From: an uncultured Clostridia bacterium
GTDB lineage: Bacteria; Bacillota; Clostridia; Christensenellales; Borkfalkiaceae
Reading direction: 5' to 3'
DNA length: 64,000 nt
NCBI GenBank assembly: GCA_947630115.1
Contig: CANRGG010000006.1
Span: 1-64,000 of the forward strand
Position 1 is the first letter of the stretch. Each line of letters opens with the position of its first letter. Below are positions 26,380-33,744 of this stretch, piece by piece. The position numbers were made by a program, and so were the translations under genes. The notes under the pieces are model-generated. The model saw only the letters and a list, made by a program, of their open reading frames with translations, had not been told where the DNA came from and made no database searches.

Positions 26380-27023
26380 TGGTCAAGACGGTTTTTTTCG
26401 ATCTCGACGGCACTCTTCTCGACACGCTGCCCGACATTCACGAGAGCGTGAACGAAATGCTGCAAAAGTTCGGCTATCCCGAAATTTCGCTCGACAAGAC
26501 CCGCTCCTATGTGGGGGACGGGGCGAGAAAGCTCATCGAGCGCGCCGTGCCGAAGGATGTCAAGAACTTCGAGGAGTGCTTTTCGTACTTTTCGGAGAAC
26601 TTTTCGGAAGGAAGGACGGGCAAGACGACGCTGTTTGAAGGGGAAAGAGAGGCGCTGGAAACGCTGAAAGGGCGGGGCGTGCAGCTTGCGGTCATCACGA
26701 ATAAGCCGCAGGACGCCGCGAAGGCGTGTTTGAGGCACTTTTTTCCCGAGGATTTTTTCGCGTTCATCGGGGGCGACAGCGGGATGTTCGACGTGAAGCC
26801 CGACCCGTCGCTGACGCGGTACGCGGCCTTGACGCTGAGAAGCCCGCTTTCGGAGTGCGTGTTCGTGGGCGACGGCGAAGCGGACGTTTTGACGGCGAAA
26901 AACTGTAAGATCCGCGGAATTTTTGCGCTTTGGGGCTACCGGACGCGGGCGCAGCTGGAAAAGTTCGGCGCGAAGGAGTTCGCCGAAAACTTTTGTGAGC
27001 TTGTGAAAATGTTGACGGAATAA
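26379..27023 (+). CDS. HAD-family hydrolase, phosphoglycolate phosphatase-like
   Basis: This 214-residue haloacid dehalogenase-type phosphatase has motif I FDLDGTLLDT at residues 7-16 with both Asp nucleophiles, and a helical cap region between about 18 and 90. Motif II is VITNKP, and motif III with motif IV comes through KPDPS and VGDGEADV. Family relatives act on 2-phosphoglycolate, nucleotides or pyrophosphate; the substrate cannot be fixed. The ATG overlaps the argS stop, so the two are co-translated. A terminator follows at once. Confidence 0.85.
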   Translation: MVKTVFFDLDGTLLDTLPDIHESVNEMLQKFGYPEISLDKTRSYVGDGARKLIERAVPKDVKNFEECFSYFSENFSEGRTGKTTLFEGEREALETLKGRGVQLAVITNKPQDAAKACLRHFFPEDFFAFIGGDSGMFDVKPDPSLTRYAALTLRSPLSECVFVGDGEADVLTAKNCKIRGIFALWGYRTRAQLEKFGAKEFAENFCELVKMLTE

Positions 27024-27027
27024 GTCA

Positions 27028-27058
27028 AAAAAATCTCGTGCAATCCACGAGATTTTTT
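27028..27058. terminator. Bidirectional terminator between HAD gene and AT-rich lipoprotein
   Basis: A stem of 13 bp (AAAAAATCTCGTG with its complement, loop CAATC) has A-tract and T-tract arms. It can serve the plus-strand HAD gene and the minus-strand lipoprotein. Confidence 0.85.
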
Positions 27059-27070
27059 ATACAAATATAA

Positions 27071-28045
27071 TTAATTTTTAATAAAATTATTCACGAAGGC
27101 ATAATCAAAATATCGAATATCTTCGGGTTCTGAATTTTCCAAAACTTTAGCTATAAATGCATTCCTAAAAGTAAATATTTCATTGTTATATCCGCATCTC
27201 CAAGAGAATCTTACTTTTGCCGAACCGAATTCGTATTCATTGTAGTTATATTTTGTTAGCTTTGTTAAATAATCTATTTTTATATTAAATTTCATACCAA
27301 AATATTGAGAATATTCACATTCATCCATTGTGGAAGGATACAAAAACACATTGGTAACTTCATTTTCCCCAAATGGTTTTTCCACATTATTTATTCTTTG
27401 TATTAATTCTTCATAATCTTCTTCATCAATGTTGAATTTCGTCACCAATTCAGCTTCTCTTGTTTTATCAATTTCTTGGAAAAAGAAACTTGCTTGATAA
27501 TATTTTCCATGTGATAACATAAAGTAATCATTATATTCTTCATCGGTAATATGGTATTTTAATAAATACATAGTTCTATATGCATCATCTGAAGATTGAT
27601 TTTTTAATATGAAAGAGTAACTATATAATTCATTTTTATTTTTTGATTTAACAAAAGTATTCCAGCCCACTTGAATATTATTATTTATTATTTCTTCAAC
27701 ATCTTCACCGGCATTTTTTAAAAAATGAAAGGGTATGGAATGTAAAACATTAAAGCCCGCTTTTAATGAGCCGTGGTCTAATTGTCCCGCTTCGAACTTG
27801 GCAATCAATCCATTGTAATAATCACTTTTTAATACATCTTGAAGGAGTGGGCTGTACTCGCTGTAATCGGGCGTGTTTGGCTTGTTTTGGTTTATATCAC
27901 TGTCTGCGCCGTCTTGCGCTTGGTCGTCGGAAGAAGAATCGTCTTTCACATGAATTTGGCACCCTGCGATGAGCGCGACAAGCCCCGCGGCAAGCGTAAG
28001 CCCCGCAACCGACCGCGCAATTTTCGACCATTTTCCGCTTTTCAT
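27071..28045 (-). CDS. AT-rich lipoprotein of unknown function
   Basis: This 324-residue protein has a lipoprotein signal peptide (MKSGKWSKIARSVAG..., lipobox IAGC) and an Asp/Ser-rich linker. Its mature part is rich in Asn, Tyr, Phe, Ile and Lys, with no domain I recognise. The body uses AT-rich codons (AAT, TTT, ATA, TAT), unlike all neighbours. The signal-peptide part and its flanks have the GC-rich style of the host. This mosaic suggests transfer of the body into a host-type export signal. The start is ATG 28045 with GGGAGA 8 nt before it; the track counts a preceding GTG. Confidence 0.72.
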   Translation of the reverse strand: MKSGKWSKIARSVAGLTLAAGLVALIAGCQIHVKDDSSSDDQAQDGADSDINQNKPNTPDYSEYSPLLQDVLKSDYYNGLIAKFEAGQLDHGSLKAGFNVLHSIPFHFLKNAGEDVEEIINNNIQVGWNTFVKSKNKNELYSYSFILKNQSSDDAYRTMYLLKYHITDEEYNDYFMLSHGKYYQASFFFQEIDKTREAELVTKFNIDEEDYEELIQRINNVEKPFGENEVTNVFLYPSTMDECEYSQYFGMKFNIKIDYLTKLTKYNYNEYEFGSAKVRFSWRCGYNNEIFTFRNAFIAKVLENSEPEDIRYFDYAFVNNFIKN

Positions 28046-28162
28046 CACAAAATTCTCCCAAAATTTTTATCGTTATTCAACTTATATCATTTTTCGCCGT
28101 TTTTGTCAACCGCCGCGCGGCATTTTTCTGAAATTCCCCCGAAAAAATTTTTCGGCAAAATC

Positions 28163-28191
28163 TTGCCAAGCCGAAAATCTTGTGATATAAT
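28163..28191 (+). promoter_or_regulatory. Promoter of rubrerythrin
   Basis: The site reads TTGCCA, 17 nt, TATAAT, followed by a leader of about 25 nt with AAAGGAGA as SD. No PerR-type operator is evident. Confidence 0.85.
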
Positions 28192-28223
28192 ACGGTTAAG
28201 AATTTTTCAAAGGAGATTTTGTT

Positions 28224-28748
28224 ATGAAGAGATGTGCTGTTTGCGGCGAGATCGTCGAGGACGACGTCGAGGTCTGCCCCGTCTGTAAAGCGAGAAAGTT
28301 TGTGCCCGTCGAAGAGGCGAAATTCGCCTGCGAGCACCATGTGGGCGACGGAAAAGTCGAGGACAAGGAAGTCATGGACGGGCTCCACGCCAATTTCACG
28401 GGCGAATGCACCGAAGTCGGCATGTATCTTGCAATGTCCCGCGTCGCCGAGCGCGAGGGCTATCCCGAGATCGCCGAAGCCTATAAGCGCTATGCGTTCG
28501 AAGAAGCCGAACATGCCGCAAAATTTGCGGAACTTTTGGGCGAAGTCGTCACCGATTCGACCAAGAAGAATTTGGAGCTCCGCGCGGCTGCCGAGGCGGG
28601 CGCCTGCGAAGGGAAACTCATGCTGGCAAAGCGCGCGAAGGAGCTCGGCTACGACGCGATCCACGACACCGTTCACGAAATGGCGAAGGACGAAGCGCGC
28701 CACGGCGCCGGCTTTAAGGGACTTTTGAAGAGATATTTCGGCAAATAA
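28224..28748 (+). CDS. Reverse rubrerythrin (NADH peroxidase-type)
   Basis: This 174-residue protein has an N-terminal rubredoxin-like iron site (CAVCGE...CPVCK, residues 4-21) followed by a ferritin-like diiron four-helix domain ([19 protein letters not shown], then [15 protein letters not shown]). This inverted domain order is that of the reverse rubrerythrins of anaerobic clostridia, which reduce hydrogen peroxide with electrons from NADH via partner proteins. It is probably the main oxidative-stress enzyme in this window. The gene stands alone with its own promoter and terminator. Confidence 0.92.
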   Translation: MKRCAVCGEIVEDDVEVCPVCKARKFVPVEEAKFACEHHVGDGKVEDKEVMDGLHANFTGECTEVGMYLAMSRVAEREGYPEIAEAYKRYAFEEAEHAAKFAELLGEVVTDSTKKNLELRAAAEAGACEGKLMLAKRAKELGYDAIHDTVHEMAKDEARHGAGFKGLLKRYFGK

Positions 28749-28798
28749 GATCACCCAGGTGATCAAAAAGGCGTCCGGGCAATGTCCCGGACGCCTTT
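28749..28798 (+). terminator. Terminator of rubrerythrin
   Basis: A small hairpin GATCACC/GGTGATC (28749-28764) is followed by a strong 13-bp stem (AAAGGCGTCCGGG with its complement, loop CAATGT, 28767-28798). T-rich sequence follows. Confidence 0.85.
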
Positions 28799-28826
28799 AT
28801 ATTTGAATGATTTTTATCCGAAAGCG

Positions 28827-29393
28827 TCAGTTGTTTTCCGATTCCGTCTCCGCGGGAATGAGAGTCACGCGGTTCAAAACCTTAAACTCAACGACGAGCG
28901 CCGCGGCCTGCGCGATCGCAAAGAGCAGGGTGAAGATCAAAATCAACATCGGGCACGCGCCAGCGCTGTAACGGATGAGTCCCGCCATGCCCGATTGATG
29001 ATTGAGATCGGCGACCTGTCCGAACATGACGCAGGAGAGCAGGAAGAAGATCGCATAAAACAGGCAGGGGAGGAATTTCCAGACGAAGCGCATGATCCTG
29101 ACAGCGTTTCCCCGAACGGCGCGAGCAAGGTCGAAGAAGGGCATTTCGAGGAGCGCGATCCCAAGAAGGGAGGCGATGAGCCCGATGACGGCAAAGGCAA
29201 GGACGGCGTTCACCGTTCCGCGGAAGAGGGTTTCCACGCCGAGCAGATCATAGACGTTGCCGATCGCAAAGTCGGGCAGCGTCACGACGGGGGCGAGGCA
29301 GAAGAAGAAAAGGAGCAGCGCATAGAGCGCAAACAGGCACGCGGGCAGGTATTTTACCAGCGTCGAGAGTTTCATTTTGATATGTTCGGGCAT
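28827..29393 (-). CDS. Small membrane protein, four helices, unknown function
   Basis: This 188-residue protein has four hydrophobic segments: about residues 14-38, 58-82, 107-127 and 148-170. A short soluble C-terminus ends in ETESENN. The SD AAAGGAGG lies just before ATG 29393 and a TTGACA-type promoter is visible upstream. I do not recognise the family. It stands alone, convergent with rubrerythrin. Confidence 0.7.
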   Translation of the reverse strand: MPEHIKMKLSTLVKYLPACLFALYALLLFFFCLAPVVTLPDFAIGNVYDLLGVETLFRGTVNAVLAFAVIGLIASLLGIALLEMPFFDLARAVRGNAVRIMRFVWKFLPCLFYAIFFLLSCVMFGQVADLNHQSGMAGLIRYSAGACPMLILIFTLLFAIAQAAALVVEFKVLNRVTLIPAETESENN

Positions 29394-29412
29394 AGAAGCC
29401 TCCTTTTTGTTT

Positions 29413-29442
29413 ATTTTATCATAGAGGCATATGTCTTGTCAA
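29413..29442 (-). promoter_or_regulatory. Promoter of the four-helix membrane protein
   Basis: On the minus strand the site reads TTGACA (29442-29437), 18 nt, TAAAAT (29418-29413), 19 nt before the start codon. Confidence 0.8.
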
Positions 29443-29490
29443 CCATTCGACAGGATTTTTGCCTTTTTGGGCGAAGATTCAAGAAGATTG

Positions 29491-29595
29491 AAAGCCGCCC
29501 GAGGAAGAAACAAGGCGGAACAGATGAAAAGCCGCCCGAGGGAGAAACAAGGCGGAGAAATAGAAAGCCGCCCGAGGCGGAACGCCTCGGGCGGC
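29491..29595 (-). repeat. Three tandem copies of a terminator-like element
   Basis: Three copies with a period of about 37 bp share the word AAAGCCGCCCGAGG at 29491, 29528 and 29564 (plus strand). The first two are degenerate (28 of 29 bases equal). The third is a perfect 13-bp stem with loop TTC on the minus strand, followed by TTTCTATTTC, and would terminate the pilin genes. Its core equals the plus-strand terminator at 16263. Confidence 0.75.
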
Positions 29596-29744
29596 TCTTA
29601 TTGGGCAATCCTTTTTTGCAAAGTGCGCGCCTGTTGAAAAGAAAAAAGAGAGCGCACATTCTGCGGAAAGTTTTGCCCGGTCCCTATCCTTACATCCCTG
29701 TTGGATAGAAACTTTCAGAGGATCGTCAAACCGTTAAAATCATC

Positions 29745-30203
29745 TCAATCTTCCACCGTCAGCTGCGTGACGAGAATCACGACGTTATAGGCGCCCGTCT
29801 TATCTTTTACATATCTTGCCGTCGCGCCATCCACAAGAGTCTCCCTATCTGCCTCAGGTAAAATATATTTTCCGTCCTCATCAATTATATAATCGCCGCT
29901 TATGGCAGACCTAATGAAGTAGGACTGCACTGTTCCCTCCGAGGTGACAAGACCCGTTGCGACCCACGGCCCCGTGAGATTTCCCGACGAATCTTTATAC
30001 TGCTCTTCGTCGCTGTTCAACAAAAGCTCCTTGACGACTTCCGCCCGGACCGCGCGGCAGTTTGCCTCACCGACCCGTTTTTCCGCGTCGTCCAGCGCCC
30101 CCACGAAGAGCGGCACCGCGATCGCGACCAAAACCGCGATGATCGCGACGACGATCAGGAGCTCTGCGAGCGTAAAACCCTTTCTATATTTCCTTTTTAT
30201 CAT
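29745..30203 (-). CDS. Type IV pilin-like protein (second of the pair)
   Basis: This 152-residue protein has a type III signal: a short basic leader, then KGFTLAELLIVVAIIAVL with the prepilin peptidase cleavage site after Gly, Phe at +1 and Glu at +5. The hydrophobic N-terminal helix continues into a head domain with one Cys (EANCRAVRA) and a variable C-terminus. The SD is GGAGAA, 8 nt before the ATG. The first 48 residues after the leader match the neighbouring paralogue almost exactly and the rest differs. No pilus ATPase, platform or prepilin peptidase is in the window, so assembly must rely on genes elsewhere. Confidence 0.9.
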   Translation of the reverse strand: MIKRKYRKGFTLAELLIVVAIIAVLVAIAVPLFVGALDDAEKRVGEANCRAVRAEVVKELLLNSDEEQYKDSSGNLTGPWVATGLVTSEGTVQSYFIRSAISGDYIIDEDGKYILPEADRETLVDGATARYVKDKTGAYNVVILVTQLTVED

Positions 30204-30234
30204 GCTTTTCTCCTTCCCTTTGCATGGAACCTCT

Positions 30235-30693
30235 TTAAGGCTCCACGACGATCGCCTGTTCCACGGTCACCCGCACCACGACCTTATAGGTGCCGTTTTC
30301 CTTGTTCCAACCGCCGTTTCGAGAACTAATTATATTTTCTGCCTTGTTCAATTGCAAAGGCAAATCCGTCGGCTCTGTCTCGTTTCCTGCATCATCAACT
30401 TCTGCCGCGGCGATTTGCAAGTTGCTGACTTCGCCGTTCGCGTCCACTTCCGCATAGGCATACCAGGGTCCCTTCAATTCGCCGTCGGTTTTCCACTCGT
30501 CCTTCGTCTCCAACAAGATGGATTTCACGGCAGCTGCCCGGACCGCACGGCAGTTTGCCTCACCGACCCGCTTTTCCGCGTCGTCCAGCGCTCCTACAAA
30601 CAGCGGGACAGCGATCGCGACAAGCACGGCGATGATCGCAACGACGATCAAGAGTTCTGCAAGGGTAAAGCCCTTTCTGTTTCTTTTTTGCAT
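30235..30693 (-). CDS. Type IV pilin-like protein (first of the pair)
   Basis: This 152-residue paralogue of the next gene shares the leader, KGFTLAELL cleavage site and the N-terminal half down to EANCRAVRA. It has a different, acidic C-terminal half (for example DDAGNETEPTDLPLQL). The SD is AAGGAGAA, 5 nt before the ATG. Codons in the shared part differ between the two genes, so this is an older duplication with purifying selection, not a fresh copy. It is probably transcribed with the second pilin, 31 nt away. Confidence 0.9.
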   Translation of the reverse strand: MQKRNRKGFTLAELLIVVAIIAVLVAIAVPLFVGALDDAEKRVGEANCRAVRAAAVKSILLETKDEWKTDGELKGPWYAYAEVDANGEVSNLQIAAAEVDDAGNETEPTDLPLQLNKAENIISSRNGGWNKENGTYKVVVRVTVEQAIVVEP

Positions 30694-30764
30694 GGTTTTC
30701 TTCTCCTTAAAAATAAATTTTTATAAATTGCCGCCGGGACGAAGCGGCATTTATATCGCTGCAT

Positions 30765-30812
30765 AAAAAATGGAAAATGTTCATAGATTAGCTTAATCTA
30801 TGAACATTTTCC
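30765..30812 (-). terminator. 19-bp perfect hairpin with minus-strand T-run
   Basis: GGAAAATGTTCATAGATTA pairs completely with the sequence 3 nt downstream. On the minus strand it is followed by ATTTTTTATG, as in a terminator. It lies upstream of the pilin pair and shares its loop region with the hairpin at 30915 in inverted orientation. Confidence 0.7.
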
Positions 30813-30873
30813 AGCTTGGCGGCGCATAAAATATGAAAGTTCGGAAATTTTTTTGAAAAACAGGCGATTTTAC

Positions 30874-30902
30874 TTGACGGAAATCAAAGAATATGTTATT
30901 CT
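30874..30902 (+). promoter_or_regulatory. Possible promoter directly before a hairpin
   Basis: The site reads TTGACG, 17 nt, TATTCT. The expected start site is about 7 nt before the hairpin at 30915, so the product would be a very short RNA or the hairpin would be an operator. Confidence 0.45.
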
Positions 30903-30914
30903 ATAAATAGATTT

Positions 30915-30950
30915 TGTACATGGATTAAGCTAATCCATGTACATTTTTTT
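30915..30950 (+). terminator. 13-bp perfect hairpin with plus-strand T-run
   Basis: TGTACATGGATTA, loop AGC, and the exact complement are followed by seven T. Compared with the inverted hairpin at 30772, an A-T pair is replaced by G-C on both arms. Confidence 0.7.
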
Positions 30951-30982
30951 CGGCGGCCGATCCTCCAAAGGCCGTCTTTTTT

Positions 30983-31123
30983 ATCGCAAAAAACAGCTCC
31001 CGCCCGCGAATGCGAAGGGAGCTGTTTCAATGGAGAGTAAAAAGTTCGCGGCTGGGACCGCAAATCTTTTTCGGAAAGGAAAGAAAATGGCGCTTTTTTG
31101 GGCCGCTTTTCCCTTTCATCTTA
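30983..31123 (-). ncRNA. Candidate small RNA, minus strand
   Basis: On the minus strand a promoter-like TTGACG (31146-31141), 17 nt, TAAGAT (31123-31118) is followed by about 90 nt without a credible gene. A terminator then follows: AAACAGCTCCC / GGGAGCTGTTT (31028-30988) plus a T-run to about 30985. A GCGG/CCGC hairpin lies inside. The RNA would be about 125 nt. No known family is recognised, and the plus-strand ORF across this region has no support. Confidence 0.4.
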
Positions 31124-31227
31124 CCGCAAACGCCGCCGCCCGTCAACCTACTCTTGCGTTTTTCGACTCTTCTCGAAAGACTTTGCGCGGTAGAGTGGAA
31201 AATTTTGACTCTACTGCCGGTAGATAC

Positions 31228-31255
31228 TTGACATTTCGGGTGTATTTGCTATAAT
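31228..31255 (+). promoter_or_regulatory. Promoter of the XRE-mcs-clpC operon, leaderless
   Basis: The site reads TTGACA, 16 nt, TATAAT. Only AAAGTT (6 nt) lies between the -10 box and ATG 31262, and there is no SD, so the first gene should be translated from a leaderless mRNA. No CtsR-type heptad repeat (GGTCAAA) is seen. Confidence 0.8.
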
Positions 31256-31261
31256 AAAGTT

Positions 31262-31876
31262 ATGGAAGAACAGGACTCTCTCGCCGAAATTTTCGGTAAA
31301 AATATTACCCGTTTGAGAAAAATGGAAAATATGACCCAGCTCGAGCTTGCCGAGAAGCTCAATTACTCGGACAAGGCGGTCTCGAAATGGGAACAGGGGA
31401 ACAGTTTGCCCGACGTCCGCGTGCTCGTCCAGCTCGCCGATCTTTTCGGCGTCACCGTGGACGATCTCATCCGCGAGCACAAGGAAAAGACGGTCGTTTC
31501 CAAAAATACCAGGCTCCGCAACCGGTTCATCACCCTCATCTGTTCGGTCGGGATCTGTTGGCTCGTTGCGGTCTGCGACTTTGTTCTTGTCGGGATCTTT
31601 GCGCCCCAACTGAACTTCAAATGGCTCGCCTTCCTCTTTGCGGTCCCCGCTTCGGCGATCGTCATTTTGGTGTTCAGCTGTATCTGGCACTGGAAATGGG
31701 TGCGGATCATCTCCATCACCGTCCTCATCTGGACGAGTATCACCTGCGTCTACTTTCTCGCGCACGCATTGGGCGCGGATTCGAGCATTTGGCTCTTGTT
31801 TTTAATCGGCATTCCGCTCCAGATTCTGGCGCTTTTCTTCTTCGTCTGGCGCAAAGGAGCGCATTTCAGGGGGTGA
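31262..31876 (+). CDS. XRE-family regulator with four membrane helices
   Basis: This 204-residue protein has an N-terminal HTH_3 domain (residues 12-66: LRKMENMTQLELAEKL, then VSKWEQGNSLPD) followed by four hydrophobic segments (about 90-112, 120-142, 147-168, 175-195). A DNA-binding head tied to the membrane suggests sensing of an envelope signal. It is the first gene of an operon leading to mcsA-mcsB-clpC, where ctsR usually stands. It may therefore regulate this operon, but that is inference from position. Confidence 0.85.
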   Translation: MEEQDSLAEIFGKNITRLRKMENMTQLELAEKLNYSDKAVSKWEQGNSLPDVRVLVQLADLFGVTVDDLIREHKEKTVVSKNTRLRNRFITLICSVGICWLVAVCDFVLVGIFAPQLNFKWLAFLFAVPASAIVILVFSCIWHWKWVRIISITVLIWTSITCVYFLAHALGADSSIWLLFLIGIPLQILALFFFVWRKGAHFRG

Positions 31877-31880
31877 ACTC

Positions 31881-33125
31881 ATGAAAAAACTTTCAACTCT
31901 TTCTTCCTCGCAGATCAATAAAAGGAGACGGTTTTTCAACGTGCTCTTCTGGACGATGGCGGTGCTTGCCATCATCTGTATCGTGGGATTTTTGTTCTGT
32001 ATCATCATGATGGGGCTCGGTTCGGGAAATCTCGTGATCTATGGGATGGTTTCGGCCTGCTTTTTCGCGGGGACCGCGGTCTTTGCGCTCTGCGCCTATC
32101 CCTTTTTCGGAAAGAGCGACAAGCTCGCCGTCGCCGAACTCGACGCCCTGGAGCGGGAGGACGATCTGTACAGCTTTTTCGTCGGAGAGGGGACCTTTGT
32201 GACCTTCCGGAAAGACGAGCTCTTTCTGCACGGCGAGCCGTACGATGAGATGGGCGTGGACGAGTACGGCAAGTATGGGATGATGCGCAAGAGAAGGACG
32301 CTCTCCGTTCCTTATTATGATATCAGATTTTTCTCGATCTGCACCCGCCGCCGTCCCGTGGACGCGGGCAACTGGAGTATCATCCTGCAGATCCCGGCGC
32401 GCTATTTCAACAAGGGCGCCGTGCGCGAAGCACGTCCCATCCTGCTCCAAACGGACGGCAAGGAACGACTCTATCTGCGTATGCGGGAACTGAAACTTTC
32501 CCCGGAGGGGGAGCTGCCGCCCGAGGCGCTGACCGCGGGACAGGTGACGCCGGAAACGCCGGAGACGGAGAAGAAAAAACCCGTCCGGAAAGCGCCCAAG
32601 AAAAAGGCGAAAAAGTTCACCCGTTTGAAGAAATTCGTGCTGGCCGATCAAAAAAGAAGGATGAAAGCGTTCATTTTGCTGGTGATCGGCGTGCTGTTTC
32701 TTGCGGGCGGGATCGTCGCTGCGATCTTCTGGGACGAGTCGGTCGGCGGCGTCATCGCGCTGGTCGGCGGATATATGGGCGTGCGCGCGCTGGTCGCCTA
32801 TGTGCGCGCCAAGGCGCAGTTCTATCTGTATGAGGAAGGCATTTATTACAGCGAGCCGTCGGGCGTGGACAACGTTTTCCTGAAATGGGAGGAGTTTTCC
32901 ACGGTGAAAACGATGGTGCGGGACAATAAGAACCGAATGCGCGTCCAATGCCCGTACGGGGTGTATGAATTCCCGGTCTTTGCGGGCGCGCTCGAGGAGA
33001 TCTTCGCGCTCCATCCCGAAAAAGAGGAGATCGTCCCGGAGGAGACGAAGGCGGAGGGGCCCGAAGGGCGGCCCGCCGAAAAAGCGGAGAAAAAGAAAAC
33101 GGGGAACACGGGGAACAAACGGTGA
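31881..33125 (+). CDS. Membrane protein of unknown function
   Basis: This 414-residue protein has two N-terminal helices (about 20-45 and 52-75), a soluble domain (about 80-215), a Lys/Pro-rich linker and two further helices (about 258-278 and 285-305). A second small soluble domain and a charged tail (EKKKTGNTGNKR) follow. The segment around WEEFSTVKTM resembles PH-like, YcxB/DUF-type domains, but I cannot name it with confidence. It begins 5 nt after the XRE gene, with SD GGGGGTGA, and overlaps the next gene by 4 nt. Confidence 0.7.
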   Translation: MKKLSTLSSSQINKRRRFFNVLFWTMAVLAIICIVGFLFCIIMMGLGSGNLVIYGMVSACFFAGTAVFALCAYPFFGKSDKLAVAELDALEREDDLYSFFVGEGTFVTFRKDELFLHGEPYDEMGVDEYGKYGMMRKRRTLSVPYYDIRFFSICTRRRPVDAGNWSIILQIPARYFNKGAVREARPILLQTDGKERLYLRMRELKLSPEGELPPEALTAGQVTPETPETEKKKPVRKAPKKKAKKFTRLKKFVLADQKRRMKAFILLVIGVLFLAGGIVAAIFWDESVGGVIALVGGYMGVRALVAYVRAKAQFYLYEEGIYYSEPSGVDNVFLKWEEFSTVKTMVRDNKNRMRVQCPYGVYEFPVFAGALEEIFALHPEKEEIVPEETKAEGPEGRPAEKAEKKKTGNTGNKR

Positions 33126-33352
33126 GAGAACTTCGGCTGCACGGGATCTACCGTCATTTCAAAGGGCAATATTACTATGTCGAAGGGCTTGCGACCCATT
33201 CGGAGACGGGGGAGAAGCTGGTCGTCTACCGCGCCCTTTACGGATCGCGGGAACTTTTCGTCCGCCCTTTGGCGATGTTCCTCTCCCCGGTGGACAGGGA
33301 AAAATATCCCTCTGCGAGCCAGCAATACCGGTTCGAGGCGGTGGAGCTATGA
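33122..33352 (+). CDS. DUF1653 domain protein
   Basis: This 76-residue protein matches DUF1653 throughout: GIYRHFKGQYYYVEGLATHSETGE (quoted in parts: YRHFKGQYY, HSETGEKLVVYR), then LYGSRELFVRPLAMF. The function is unknown; the fold is small, beta-rich and cytosolic. The start is GTG 33122, overlapping the previous stop (GTGA). Its own stop overlaps the mcsA start (ATGA), so it lies within a translationally coupled series. Confidence 0.85.
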   Translation: MRELRLHGIYRHFKGQYYYVEGLATHSETGEKLVVYRALYGSRELFVRPLAMFLSPVDREKYPSASQQYRFEAVEL

Positions 33353-33744
33353 CGGAGAGCGAAAACGGCGCGCAAAAGAAATGTCCGAATTGCGGCATGA
33401 CCCTCGCCCGTTTCCGCAGGAGCGGGCTTTTCGGGTGCGCGGAATGCTACCACATCTTTCGGGAAGAAGCCGAGAGGACGGTGCTCAAAGTGCAGGGAAA
33501 ACTGAGACATGTGCAGAAAACCGTCAGCCCTGAGGAAGTCAAACGGTCCTTGGATCTGCAAAAAAAGGTCTTGCAGGATCGCTACCGGCAGGCGCTCAAC
33601 GAGGAGAAAGAATCGGAGGCGATCGAGATCGAGTCGGAGATCGAGAAACTCGACCTGATCGAAAAAAATGATTTTAAGGAGGCGTCCGCGGAGCGGGAAG
33701 CGGAGACGCGGACGAAATTTTCCGTGCGGGAGGATCCGGCTTGA
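33349..33744 (+). CDS. mcsA: McsA-like zinc-finger activator with UVR motif
   Basis: This 131-residue protein activates the arginine kinase McsB in the family. It has one zinc-finger half (CPNCGMTLARFRRSGLFGCAEC, seen as CPNC and CAEC) and a C-terminal UVR coiled-coil motif (LQKKVLQDRYRQALNEE). The Bacillus McsA carries an additional N-terminal CxxC...CxxC finger, which is missing here, so the protein is a shortened form. The start ATG 33349 overlaps the DUF1653 stop, and its stop overlaps the TTG start of mcsB. Confidence 0.85.
   Translation: MTESENGAQKKCPNCGMTLARFRRSGLFGCAECYHIFREEAERTVLKVQGKLRHVQKTVSPEEVKRSLDLQKKVLQDRYRQALNEEKESEAIEIESEIEKLDLIEKNDFKEASAEREAETRTKFSVREDPA

Noticed and set aside
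30937-31254. Plus-strand ORF of 105 codons before the XRE gene
   Set aside because: It begins inside a hairpin with a T-run and crosses further hairpins. Composition is unlike other proteins here. An internal ATG at 31030 has a weak SD, so a short protein cannot be fully excluded.
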